Origin: Pseudotamlana agarivorans
GTDB lineage: Bacteria; Bacteroidota; Bacteroidia; Flavobacteriales; Flavobacteriaceae
DNA: 64,000 nt
Direction: 5' to 3'
NCBI RefSeq assembly: GCF_018860245.1
Contig: NZ_JAHKPD010000011.1
Coordinates: 186,001-250,000 of the forward strand
Positions 24,590-36,400 of this stretch are shown one piece after another; within the stretch, counting starts at the first letter, position 1; every line of letters begins with the position of its first letter. The notes beneath the pieces are model-generated. The model was not told the DNA's origin. It did not search any database and was given only the letters and a program-made list of their open reading frames with translations. Made by a program: the position numbers and the translations under genes.

Positions 24590-27500
24590 TTATCTTATTC
24601 CCATAGCTGCTCGCAACCTACGACCAACATTAACTATATCTGTTTCCGACATTGTGACTAACCTGACCGAACCTCCTGTTTCTGTTCTCAATATAGCTGT
24701 CAACCTAGATCTAATGCCGCCTCTTACAACATCAGACACAGCTAAAATAGGAGTTTGACTCGTAAAGGTTCTAATATCGTTAATTTGTTTTATTAGATGG
24801 TCCATTTTTTCAATTTGCCTTGTTTGTCTCCAGCTCAATGCTACACCATTAGCTCTATTTTCAAATGCTAGCAAAGCACGTTCCCAAACACCTACAGTCC
24901 ATCCTTTGACCTCCATTCCTTTTTGAATTTGTCCAGCCATTACCTCATAATCGATGATGCTATTGCCCATTCTCTTTTGGGCACTGGTAACACGATGACC
25001 AGGAAGTTGTCTTAAAAGAGCCGAACGACCTGTAAGCTCTCCTGAGACTCCTCTAATTTTTACTCGAGCCCAAAGAGTAACCCAATAGCCCCTATTACCT
25101 GTGGAAGCTCTTTGAAATAAACGCCAAGGAGTCATAGGGTCTGCGGCCAAAACATTTAAGTCGTCTATATGCAAAGTTGTGGTCCTTAGCCATGTCAAGT
25201 CTACACTTCGTGCTGCTGCTTTTTTGCTAAGCACTCTAATAGCATCATCCGATATACCACTCAGACCAAGAACCCATTTAACATCTGCTAAGAAAGCAAT
25301 TGGATTTGCCGACCGTGTTGAAGCCCATAGAAAGCCTGCTAAATTCACCTTATTTCTAGGAGTTGCAGCCAATACTTGCTCTACTTCGCGTAAAAACGAC
25401 TGGGCATTTGTAGCAGACATGGCATCCGCTTTTCGAGCAATAGCACTATAGGCCCTGGTCATTTCGGAATTACCACTAGCCAAATTTTTAAGTCGAGTAA
25501 ATAGAGATTGTGCTGTAGTTTTTGCACTACCAGATAGTCCTGTCAAAACTCGCGAACTGGCCAAATCGGCTCTTACCGAATAGAATACATTGCTCAAGGC
25601 TTCTTCTTTTCCTGGTATGAGGCTTAGTCCAGGTCCACCTGCGGTTTCGGCTACCCATCCTCTTTCAAGTGCACGCTTAGCTGCTATTTCTGCAGCAGCA
25701 AGATCATCGAGTGAATTAATTAAACGTGTTTTTGCTCTACCTGTAAGAGATGCAATTGCAAGCCTACCTTTATTTACGACCTCGGTGAGGACACCAGATC
25801 TTGCAATACGGTAGATATCCCGAGCTGCTAATGCTAACATGGCCACGTCGAATACAGCCACAAAGGCCCTGCCTTGAGGTGTTTTCTTGAGTTCGTCTCT
25901 ATTTGAATTGACGACAGCTGTGCTGCCAATAATCAATATTTCAATCAAAAATCGCTTTACTGCTTGACGACCTGCTTCGGTACCAGCCTCAGTAGCTGCA
26001 GCTGTTAGTGCAGCGCGTAAACCTCCTGCTGCTAATCCACGAGTAAATGCAGGTCCCAAGGCTCTTCCAATACCTACTCCAGCTCCTCTTAAAGCCCAAA
26101 GTTCACCGATTCGCATGATCCCTTCAAAGAGTAGATCCATATTATCAACACTTGCAATCAATGCTAATTCCATAGCGCTCACAATGCGCGTTTCTGGCTG
26201 CGATCCAAGAATTTCGAGTTGAATCAATTCTGTCGGCAAAAAGGATCGGGTTTCAGCGCCTGTTTCTGTAGTTGGAAAATACCTCGCATGAAACTCCATA
26301 GTCACTGGCCTGAAACGAATGGTACTACGATTAATCTCTGCTGATTCTTCTCCAGCCATTGCTGGCTCTCTACCCAAGGTGGGTCTCTCCGTAGGAACCC
26401 ATTCATCTTCACTTATTATATTTGAGCTTTCTTGCTGAGTAGGCACATCATACATATGATGCGTATCATCCTCTTTACCAATAGTGAACGTAGGCATATT
26501 TAAAAGTGTTTGCGCCCCGATAGGTACTGCAGATATAGATTTTTGAGTAAATGCTTGACCTAGTATCATTTGACTTGTATCTCCTGTAGTTAACATCGCT
26601 GCTAATAACCCTTGATCACTTAAATGGCGCTCCAGTTGCATAAACTCATTGTTTGGAGTGGTGTAAATTACCCTGGCCAAAAGATCCGGTGCTAAAGGGA
26701 TACTCTTGATCTCGGTCTTAAGTACGTAGTCAAATATTTTTTTCCGTTCTTCAAAAGTAGCGGTTGCCAGAACCGCATAGTCTATACCAAGCAAAATGGC
26801 AGGATTTTCATCTGCATTATTCAATAGTTCAGACAAAATTTCTCTTCTATGTTCTTGTGCCTCTGGATCTTCATCTAGCACATCGGCTCTGAACTCTCTC
26901 TCCCTAACATAAATCGTGTCGGGATAGTACCAGTAAAAATGCCCTCCAGGATCTTCTTGCGGTTCATCTACCAATGGATCCAGATGTGGTATGGATAGAC
27001 TATAGGCATAAAATTTCCCATCGCCACCAGGAATCACTACTTTTCGACCTTGATAAGGGTTGTTTCTAGCAAGTCTTTCCACTTTGTCCATTGTCTCGCT
27101 ATAAGCAATCATATTGACGACTCTTAACTGAATACCAGAATTTGCATCGCTCCAATAATATCGACCTACCACAGAGCCTCGTTCAAGAACACCTGTACCA
27201 TCTGTGGCTTCGTAGTCGTAGTGGGTTGTCCATTTTGATGAGCGAAGCTCAATGGCTTTTCGCACTTGTTCTCCTTTTTCTTCAGTTTCTGTAAGCAACC
27301 AGTCCAACCCATTTTTAGTAGTATCACTAGTTAAGAAATTTGATTCGGTTAAGCTATGGCTGGCCAATCCATTTAGATATTTATCAAAATACTGGACTCC
27401 ATTAGTGTCAAGAATATTAGAATATTGTGACCAGCGTAGGCATCGGTCTACCAATAGCCATTCATCTTGCCCATCTATACTAGCTTCTTTGAGTTTGTTT

Positions 27501-28771
27501 ATACTCCAATTAAGATCGTCTTCTAACTTTTGATCCATTTTAGTGCGCAATATGCCATAAGCTTGATCTACCAGTAATGCATAATTGCGCATTTTAATTG
27601 CCTTTTGCCTTACACCATCTACAGTTTCCAATATATCGGTTACTTCATAATCAAAATCACGAATATGATCAGATTCTCCAGTAAGTTTTTTTGATATCCC
27701 TTCTCGACTTATTTCGCCTGGAACAATAAATAAGTTTGGTTCGCTTTTCTTAACCTTGAGCTCAAAATCCTCATTTTCAAATTCCGATATAATATCAGTC
27801 AGTTCGTCCGATCCTACTTCATTTTCCAATATAGGATTATCAGGATCTACGCCTAACTCGGAATTTTCAGGAATACTAAGTTCCGATTCTTCATAATTAT
27901 GCTCACCGAGATCTTCTTTCTGAATAGTTGGTTTTGCAGATCCTTGTTGTACCGTATGCGTCAACTCATGTGCCAATAAGTGTTTTCCAGAATTTGAATT
28001 GGTATCGTACTTACCTTCATTAAAATAGATATCTGACCCATGAGTGAATGCTTGGGCACCGATATCCTGACTCATATGAACAGCTTCAGTACCTGTATGT
28101 ATTCTTATAGTACTGAAATTGGCTCCAAATTCTGAACCCATAGAAGTTTGCAAATCTGAAGGAAGAGAATTTCCTCCTCCTTTACTTGAATTTAACCTGC
28201 TTTCAAGGTTTGATGTATTTTCAGAAGGTGTATCTATTCCCTTTCTTTGAAGTAGTTGATCATTGTCTGGCAATTCCTCCTCTTCCTTTTTTTGTAAGCC
28301 CTCTTCTTGCTCACAACTCGTACATTTTGCCTGGATTACTGATGAAGCTAATGGCTTATTTTGGATATCGGCATCAGGATGTTCGGCATTACTTTCAAAA
28401 ATAGGTTTTAATTGTACTGAATTAATCTCTTTTGCTAAAGGCTCTTCTTTTTTTTGTAGTTCTTCTTCTTCACATTCTGAACATTGTCTTTGAACTGTTC
28501 CTGAAGATGTATTAGAAATTGAATTGTTTTCAGGTTGACACAGTCGTTGCACCACTTTATCTGCCATGGCATCTGCCTCTACTTCATACTTATCGTTGGG
28601 CTGTCCTATAGTTAGCTTTGCCTGTATAGCTGATGTATTGAAAAAAGGTTGTGTTGTTTCATTCGATTTAGAAAAAAAGTCGTCTTGTCCTTCTTTATTA
28701 AAAAAGGGCTGCTGCTTCTTTTGTATTTGATTTAAAGCAGTTGAACTTGTTTTTGCTTCTACTATTTTCAC
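24590..28771 (-). CDS. large eCIS-associated DUF4157 protein, candidate toxin
   Basis: 1393 aa. Residues 20-75 have three PFF/DFF motifs and AKLTIGQPNDKYEVEADAMA, the leader shared with the 676-aa protein. Two Cys-x-x-Cys/Glu-rich motifs follow (QCSECEEEELQKKEE near 97-110, CTSCEQEEGLQKKEEEE near 150-166). DUF4157 spans about 195-277 (HELTH at 268-272). After a long unclassified middle there is an Ala/Gly-rich hydrophobic helical region (about 890-1000; RALGPAFTRGLAAGGLRAAL). The last 160 residues contain IIDYEVMAGQIQKGMEVKGW, a D-x-n-E-V-K layout of PD-(D/E)xK nucleases. The architecture (loading leader, marker domain, helical translocation-like part, toxin tip) fits an injected toxin. Nuclease activity is inferred. 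Confidence 0.8.
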   Translation of the reverse strand: MKIVEAKTSSTALNQIQKKQQPFFNKEGQDDFFSKSNETTQPFFNTSAIQAKLTIGQPNDKYEVEADAMADKVVQRLCQPENNSISNTSSGTVQRQCSECEEEELQKKEEPLAKEINSVQLKPIFESNAEHPDADIQNKPLASSVIQAKCTSCEQEEGLQKKEEEELPDNDQLLQRKGIDTPSENTSNLESRLNSSKGGGNSLPSDLQTSMGSEFGANFSTIRIHTGTEAVHMSQDIGAQAFTHGSDIYFNEGKYDTNSNSGKHLLAHELTHTVQQGSAKPTIQKEDLGEHNYEESELSIPENSELGVDPDNPILENEVGSDELTDIISEFENEDFELKVKKSEPNLFIVPGEISREGISKKLTGESDHIRDFDYEVTDILETVDGVRQKAIKMRNYALLVDQAYGILRTKMDQKLEDDLNWSINKLKEASIDGQDEWLLVDRCLRWSQYSNILDTNGVQYFDKYLNGLASHSLTESNFLTSDTTKNGLDWLLTETEEKGEQVRKAIELRSSKWTTHYDYEATDGTGVLERGSVVGRYYWSDANSGIQLRVVNMIAYSETMDKVERLARNNPYQGRKVVIPGGDGKFYAYSLSIPHLDPLVDEPQEDPGGHFYWYYPDTIYVREREFRADVLDEDPEAQEHRREILSELLNNADENPAILLGIDYAVLATATFEERKKIFDYVLKTEIKSIPLAPDLLARVIYTTPNNEFMQLERHLSDQGLLAAMLTTGDTSQMILGQAFTQKSISAVPIGAQTLLNMPTFTIGKEDDTHHMYDVPTQQESSNIISEDEWVPTERPTLGREPAMAGEESAEINRSTIRFRPVTMEFHARYFPTTETGAETRSFLPTELIQLEILGSQPETRIVSAMELALIASVDNMDLLFEGIMRIGELWALRGAGVGIGRALGPAFTRGLAAGGLRAALTAAATEAGTEAGRQAVKRFLIEILIIGSTAVVNSNRDELKKTPQGRAFVAVFDVAMLALAARDIYRIARSGVLTEVVNKGRLAIASLTGRAKTRLINSLDDLAAAEIAAKRALERGWVAETAGGPGLSLIPGKEEALSNVFYSVRADLASSRVLTGLSGSAKTTAQSLFTRLKNLASGNSEMTRAYSAIARKADAMSATNAQSFLREVEQVLAATPRNKVNLAGFLWASTRSANPIAFLADVKWVLGLSGISDDAIRVLSKKAAARSVDLTWLRTTTLHIDDLNVLAADPMTPWRLFQRASTGNRGYWVTLWARVKIRGVSGELTGRSALLRQLPGHRVTSAQKRMGNSIIDYEVMAGQIQKGMEVKGWTVGVWERALLAFENRANGVALSWRQTRQIEKMDHLIKQINDIRTFTSQTPILAVSDVVRGGIRSRLTAILRTETGGSVRLVTMSETDIVNVGRRLRAAMGIR

Positions 28772-28825
28772 CTATTATAATTATGAAAACCGTTTTATTT
28801 GACCTATTATTTTATACTCATCCTT

Positions 28826-30436
28826 TTACCTCCATTCAACCTTTAAAATCTCTTTCATCCAAGGCAATTTTATCAAGCTTAGATTCCATGGCAAGCGGTC
28901 TAAGAGTATATCTAATGTTTTATGCTCTACATACAATTTCCAGCCTGTTGCTTCATGGTCCAGCTTACCTTCTCTATTTAAAAATCCTTCTCGTAAACCG
29001 TCTGGTGTCGTACTTCCCAAAGCTCCCCAATGCTCAAGAACTGCTACTAATAAGTTATTAGCTTCTTCTTTCTCTTCATCTGTTATTGACAGCGTATGAT
29101 CTATAGGTATATTAGCTGGCATTTCACAAAGAAACTTTGGCAATACCATTTCGTATTCTAGTGGATTATTTTTGCCGGTTGCCAGATAATGCAATAGTAT
29201 TACTGCCTTACTTTGACTATTAAAATCTTTGAACTTATTTTCTTCGAGTAGGTTAAGGTTTTTAAAGAAACTACTTAAGAAAGGATGTATTAATACGACT
29301 CCAGCATTTCTAAAAAATTGAGGCGAATCTATTTGCAAATCATCTTGTATTTCTTTTACATCTTTGATATTGTCTTTTGAAGTAAGATGAGTTTTTACCA
29401 CTTTGAGTTCAATGGTTTCGTCTTTTGAAGTATTCAAATCATCTATTCTGAACACGTCCTGCAAAAAGGGATATGTACTTTTAATTTGATTGCTTTTTTT
29501 TATTAATTCATTCCTGAATGTATTGACAAATGGATGCTTAACAACCTGAATTCCTAAAGCTATACTATCTAACTTTTTCCTTTCGAGAATGACTTTCTTT
29601 AAAATTATTTCCCAAGCATTAATTTCAAATGCTCTATAGTGCATTAATTTTGAGTGGATTGACTTCTCTTTAAACAATTGTTTTAATTCGCTAAAAAAAT
29701 CTAATAATTGTGTTTGAGATATCGCCGTGTATAATTCTACTATTGATTTTAAATCTTTCAATCTATGTTGAAGAATTAATCTTTGAAGCACCACTGGGTA
29801 TTGTTTTATTTTATTCTCTAATAGCACCACTGCATCTATATCTAAAGCAAGTGTTTCTAATACCAGTTCCATCCAATTTTCTTCTGGTTCAATAGAATAG
29901 GAAGGTAAAATCCCTTTTTCTAACCAGTGGAGCCATAATTCAAAATAATAGCGTCTAAGGAGTTGATGACTCTTTCTGTTTAGTTTTTGTTCTTCGTGAT
30001 GGTTTTTATGATTCGTATTAGATTTTTCTTTTAGGTACTTTTTTAGAATTTTTTCTTTTTCATTATAGTGGCTGTACTTTTTTAATTCCAATTCATCGTT
30101 AAAATGATCTTTACTTTTAAGTTCCGAATCTTTTTTCTCTAGAGAATAATTATGTATTTGCTCTTTTATTTTTTCTTCTAAAAGACTAATTATTTTGCTT
30201 ACTATTTCACTAATATTAGTATCGGCACTTAAGCCTATGCGACCTATATCTAACTCAATTTTATTTATACATATAACCTCATTTTCACTTACGACTCTAT
30301 CAAATAGATTATTTAGTTCAGGTAATAAATCGTTCCATAACAAATCACTCATACGCTGTTGCATGGCATATATTTCATCAGAAGAACTAACTTGAAATTC
30401 TAATATCTGCTTCCCTATGAGATGTTTATCGGTCAT
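28826..30436 (-). CDS. contractile injection system tape measure protein (CIS_TMP, Afp14-like)
   Basis: 536 aa. The N-terminus (IGKQILEFQVSSSDEIYAMQ, then RMSDLLWNDLLPELNNLFDR) and INKIELDIGRIGLSADTNIS are the conserved opening of the CIS tape-measure family. The C-terminal block has the equally characteristic RNAGVVLIHPFLSSFFKNLN, KAVILLHYLATGKN, LPKFLCEMPANIPI and LLVAVLEHWGALGSTTPDGL. It sets the length of tube and sheath. The middle is a charged helical region (about 110-170). It follows the Afp12-like gene by 4 bp. Confidence 0.93.
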   Translation of the reverse strand: MTDKHLIGKQILEFQVSSSDEIYAMQQRMSDLLWNDLLPELNNLFDRVVSENEVICINKIELDIGRIGLSADTNISEIVSKIISLLEEKIKEQIHNYSLEKKDSELKSKDHFNDELELKKYSHYNEKEKILKKYLKEKSNTNHKNHHEEQKLNRKSHQLLRRYYFELWLHWLEKGILPSYSIEPEENWMELVLETLALDIDAVVLLENKIKQYPVVLQRLILQHRLKDLKSIVELYTAISQTQLLDFFSELKQLFKEKSIHSKLMHYRAFEINAWEIILKKVILERKKLDSIALGIQVVKHPFVNTFRNELIKKSNQIKSTYPFLQDVFRIDDLNTSKDETIELKVVKTHLTSKDNIKDVKEIQDDLQIDSPQFFRNAGVVLIHPFLSSFFKNLNLLEENKFKDFNSQSKAVILLHYLATGKNNPLEYEMVLPKFLCEMPANIPIDHTLSITDEEKEEANNLLVAVLEHWGALGSTTPDGLREGFLNREGKLDHEATGWKLYVEHKTLDILLDRLPWNLSLIKLPWMKEILKVEWR

Positions 30437-30440
30437 TTTA

Positions 30441-33400
30441 TTATTTCAATATTCTTTTTAATTGTTTTAGAGATTTTCGATTTACTAATGATTTCACCTC
30501 TTCAATGTTCCATTCTTTAACTAGCATTTTAAGAGAAAGACCTTTGCGTTTTAAAATTTGAAGATTCGTTTTTAGGCTATCGAAATCTTCTTTTTTAATT
30601 TCTCCTTTCTGATTTAGTACCATATTGTCTAATAAATGCCATGTTGCAATCTTTAAGAGGTAAAAGAAGCCTTCTATATTATTGTCTTTATGCAAACTAT
30701 ATCTTTTATAGAATTTTACTAGCTGAGCATAAGCTTTCACAGTAGGTATATTTTGCAGAAAAAATAATGTTCGCTCATAGCTTTTAGTTTTTTGAATATC
30801 ATTTTCTGTTAATGATTTTATCTTGGAGAGATATTTAGGTTTTCTCTTTCTCACAAGAGTCAATACATCTTTTTCTTCGCTTACAAATTTTTTAACTTTT
30901 TCTATAGATGCCTTTGATTTGGGCATCTTTTTAGATGTTTTACGTTTTGAAACTGATTTCTCTTTTACACTTACTGACTCTAAATTTGAAATCTCACTAT
31001 AAATCACAGGATCTGATGCTTCACAACATGACCAAAAAATGGTGCCTTTGGTGTCATTTGGCATACAGCATTCATCATCATTCACCCAGTCCTTTTCTTC
31101 ACAATCACAATCACCTTTTTCGCCTGGTATTGTAGGGCAAGCATCTTCAGATTTTAGTGTTTTAATACAATCTGTCAAAGTGCATATTGGCAACTTTTGA
31201 GGTCCGCATAGATGTTTTTTAGAACTCTCTATCCATTCTAACCATCTTTTATATTCATCTTCAAATTTGCACATGTTAGATGGGCTTAACCATAAAATAT
31301 TTAGTCCAACTAGAGCAGGCACTTCCTTGTAAAGTAACTTTTCAAAAACCTGTCTAGATTCATTTGTTCTAAATTGTTTCACCCACCCTGGCAATGCTAT
31401 AGTTGCCCAAAATGAGTAGGGATCTGTGCCTGGTAAATGATAAATTTTGTTTTGTTCTGTGTTATTTGAGCATGGATCCTCTTTATCCATATCTGGTTGC
31501 CATTCTATATCACAGCAATAATCTTGACATATTGGTAAGAGGCAATTCTCAACGTTACTACTTACAGAAACATCATCACCTCTATAAATACTGAGACCAC
31601 ATTCGTTTGCAGTTTTAGGTCGTAATAAAATATGCTCTAAAAGGTGCATTCCAACATTATCTACACAATCTTTAGTTATTTGAATGGCGTCCTCTACTTC
31701 CTGTAGACATTTATATTGTTGCGGATGGTATGCTAGTACTTTGCTCGTATCAATTATTTGAAAAGAATATGGACCGTATTTTGTTTTTGAAACAGACTCA
31801 AAATCAAATGTTTTCTTTAGCTCTATCAATTCTCGAAATCTTTTAAATGCATCAAATGCTTCAGAACAACAAGAATAACAATTACTACTTATAAATGGAT
31901 ATATCTCGTCACATGCATCTTTACTTTCAATTACCTCTTCACCACCACATCCACAAGGTTGTAATCCATCTTCTGTAATCACCTTATCATTTTCTTCCCA
32001 ATAGATTTTATAGCAGTAACCTTTATCTGTTTTATGTATTGGAAAATGATTTATTAAATTATAAAATTTATGAATATCTGAATCAAACAACTCAAGCAGT
32101 TTAATCGTTTTATGATGTTTCATAAGTTTTTCATCATCACAAACCTCCTTTTTGATTTCTTCTTCAGAACATTTATATGCTTTAAATTGGTCTACTAGAC
32201 ATTTCCTAATTTCAACTAACTGTTTATCTTTTTCAATGCCTTTAGAGCACATTTTCAAACACTTCCTAATGTCATGAACAATATCACAACATATTTTAAA
32301 TGGTCCTTTATTTGGTGGTGATGAATCGATGTGAGTCAATCGATGATCATCTAAAATAATCTCATCATTTTCAAAGAGTAATCCTGTTGTATAGTTATCC
32401 CAATTCAATGCTTTTAAGTTGTCCATCCATTCATTTTTTTGATGGTCTCTCTCACATTCAGAATTATACCAGCAATTATGATCTACTACAAAATAGTTTG
32501 GTGATACCACTTTGAATTTCCAATACTCTTGATCACAGACTGGAATATAATTTCTGTCATCTTCTGCCGCATAAATAAATGCTCTAACTCCTTTCGGGAT
32601 ACAATCTCCGCATGAGTTTTTATCTTCTGGAAATGCATCATCCCAAGCCTCTTCTTTTGAAGTAAAATCACATGAACTTTCTGCAAGGACTTCAACCAAA
32701 CCAACATAAAACTTACCTTTTTCACAAAGTATTCTGCAGTTATTATAGGTACCTGCTAACGTGTAAAAATGACGATAGGCATCTATCACCTCAACTATGC
32801 TGTCAAAACAATCTACACTGTCCCATACTAAAGCTCCTTGATATTCATTTTCATCTTTTAATGTGCAACTGGTATCAATTAATTCTTTATCTGATACAAC
32901 GACACGATATTTATATTTGTCTTTACACTTTTGAATCCCTCCATTTTGTTCTTCATCTTCTTCATCAATTTCAACTTTGTACAAGGGATATAAATTAGCC
33001 TGTTGTATATAGTGATCTATTAATTCTTGCTCTTTTTTATCGGTTTTCCTTTTGTCTGGAATTACTGCAATGAATGATATGTCATCACATGTTTTATCCT
33101 CAGGTTTCTTATATACTTCAACAGGATTTATTTTTCCACCAGACATGTATTGCTTTGGGTCTCTAGCTAGATTAATAACTTCAAACCACTCTTTGTGCCA
33201 CGCATCTTCAGCTTCTTCAATAGTTTTGTAACCTACATAACTGGTTAATAGAAATTCATGACCTTCCTGATCATAAAAACAAACTTGGTAGTGATACCTT
33301 TTTTTGTCTTTATCTGGACATATAATAATATCTTTTGAAGGGCACTTCTCTAGACTTATTGGTGGTATGATTTCACAAACAACCCTCTTTATTGCTTCTG

Positions 33401-36400
33401 TTTGTTCTTTATTTAGGCATAAATATGGATTCCTAGCTAACGGAGCATTTTTTTTGTAAAACCGCCACTCATAAGATTTCTCTTGACTCTCTGCCATTTG
33501 AAAACTTATAAATTCTTCATTAGGAGTATTACTGTCTTTATATATCTTACTTAGATAGTCCTTTAATTGTTTTGCAGTGCTTAAATCTCCTTTAACTCCT
33601 CCCTTTTTATATTGTATGGCTAAAGGAATCGTTTTATTGTATAACCCATATTCAAAAGGGTGTTCATTCTGTTTTGTCTCTTTTAATGATAATTGAGGTA
33701 ATTTTTTTATAAATTCTGCATATGCTTTTTTGGCTTCTCCCTCATTATCATAAGAGGCTTCACTTATGAAAAGGGGATTTAATTCATTGCTTATATTCGT
33801 ATTACCATAAATAAATTTAAATTGTGAAGGAGTAGATATGATATCAAATTTATAAATGTGTTCCTTACATAATTCATGGCAGCTTTTTAGGGATTCAGAT
33901 GCTATGACGTTATCAAAATTTGATTGTGCTCTTACTTTTGATGAGAATTCAGTTTCTGACTTTAATAATACATTTTCATTATCAAACAAAGACCAGACAT
34001 ATGTATTAGGCTCTTTCTTAATCAGAACAGGAGCCTCGTTGCTTTTAAAAAAGCGTAGAATTGATTTTAAAGCATTGTTTCTATTTGATGCTATTTCAAA
34101 GTGTTCGGGCGGTAAAGCTAAAAAGGAGTTATGTGCATCTCTAAGTAAAAAGTTATATTCAGGATTCCCTTCGTCACCCGATTCTAAATAATTTTTTTTG
34201 GTCTTACCAAATTTGAAAACATTGTTCATTTCTAGCAAAGCTTCTTTTTTAGAATCGTAGACGCAATAACTCACAAGTGATGTTAAATCACTATTAATAG
34301 GAATTCTAAACCCTAATTTATCTGTTTCCTTAACATATTTTGGTTTTACTGTTCTATTACTAAAAATTTTTGTACACTGCTCTATAATATCGGTTTTACT
34401 CTTCTCTAGCTTTCCTGATACGGCTATGACTTTTTTCTTTTCATTTTTTAATATTAACCGATGTGTTTTATCTCCTTTATCCAGGGTATAGTTTTTAATA
34501 GTACTTCCCAAAACTTTTGCTTTTCGCCACGCAGCTATTGCTTTGTTTTTATCGGGATAACAATTTAACCCTTGAAAAGAAATTTGCTGATTAGGGATAT
34601 TAAGTGCCCATTTATATCCTGCCTTATACTTCACTAAATAATTATCGATAGTACCATTATTAATTACATCCTCCCAAGCTTTTTCTTCACTGCTAAAAGA
34701 AATTTCACTTACTATTTTTTTTTGGTGTTTTGTATTGATATCCCACTTCCATGTTTCAATAGGATTAATTGCTAAAGATTTATCTAGATGAGTAACGTCT
34801 AAATAGTGATTATCCTTGTCTATTGAAAGCAAACGATACGTTCTGTTTTTATCAGAATACGATGAATTAGGTAAAATTTGCGGAATTCCTATTTTTAAAA
34901 AATCATCTTTCTTTTTAACAGCACTATTTTTTGAGGTTATATTATTACTTAGGCCAATTTCTTTTCCTTCGCTATTTAATAGTTGCTGATTAAAGCGGTA
35001 CTTGGTAATTATAATATTCTCATCTTTTGGCTTCTCTGAAAACACTCTTCCTATAATACTAGCACTAAAACCATTTAAGCTTTTTTCTAGTGTGTTGTAA
35101 GAATCAGAATCTCGAATCTGCAATAAAACCTTACTTGCTGCATGATGTAATTCTTCTTTAGTTTCAAAACTTCTATTAGCTCTAAAAAGAGGAATTCCGT
35201 TTGGATCGTTAAGTAATAGTCTATAACATTCTGTTACTTCAAAATTGCACAGGTTTCTTCTTTGGTAATTGTTTATTCCTGATAATAATGACACCCGTTT
35301 TTCAAATCCAGAAACATTGTCGGAATTCCAAGATGTCTCTAAATAGTTAAACGCTTTCCCTCGATTTCGACTTAGCTCCGGAAATTCGCTTATATATGAT
35401 GACTGATCTTTAATCATCTCTTCATTGCGCTTAGATTCGCTTAATTTTCCTTTATATTGAAGTAATGTATAATCGGTAAATTCTTCCCCAAATCTTGCCA
35501 ATAAATGATCTAAAAATTGTTTGCGTCTTAACAAGTATTCTTCTTTGTTTTCTGTTAATCCTTGAATAAAATCTATGTATGATATTGGGTGGTATATAAT
35601 ACCAAAGTAGTGTTGATCTGGATTACTATTTTCTGATTTATGAGTTACTAAATTATAGCTCATATTAGTAGAAGCAATAAAAGCAACATTTTTTGCTTCA
35701 ATCTTCGCTTTGCTAGCCGATTCATATCTTTTTGTCCCAACGATTAAGACATCATTTGGCAAGCTAGGACGTAATACAAAAAAGCAACCGAAACGATCTT
35801 CTAGAATTTGAATGGTATAATTTTTAGCATAAAAAGAATCAATGAGCTGATTCATATAAACAGAACGTGTGTTTGACGAAGAAAACGTAAACATATCAAC
35901 TAATCTGTTTTTAGTGTCACAAGTATTTCCAATTGAAAATTCTGTTCTAGGATTATTCTCAAGTTGTTTCAATGCTTTTTCCAATGCTTCATCTTCCAAT
36001 ACTGGATATGCTAGTACAGAACTTTGTTGTTGGGTTGGATTTGAATCATAAAACCTTAATAGGTCTTCTATTCCAGTGATACTTTCTGGGATATGCGTGA
36101 AATATGTTTTTTTTTCGTCCTGAGTTTTATTTTGTTCTGATTTCAATGAAAATAACGAACGAATGTTTGTTAATTGTGACGTGTAGTTTGCTAATATTTG
36201 GTCATAAAACATAAGATAACTCTTGAGCTGTAAGGCTTGAGTTTTGCGAAGTAATGTTGCACTTTCCGGTAAGCCATCTTCACCTATACCATATACTACA
36301 GGAAAATCATTTTGAATAGAATAGTAGTCTTTTATATCTTCATGATACATTCCAAAAGGAATTTCACTATTCAAACTAGTTGAAGGTAGTTCGAATTTTT

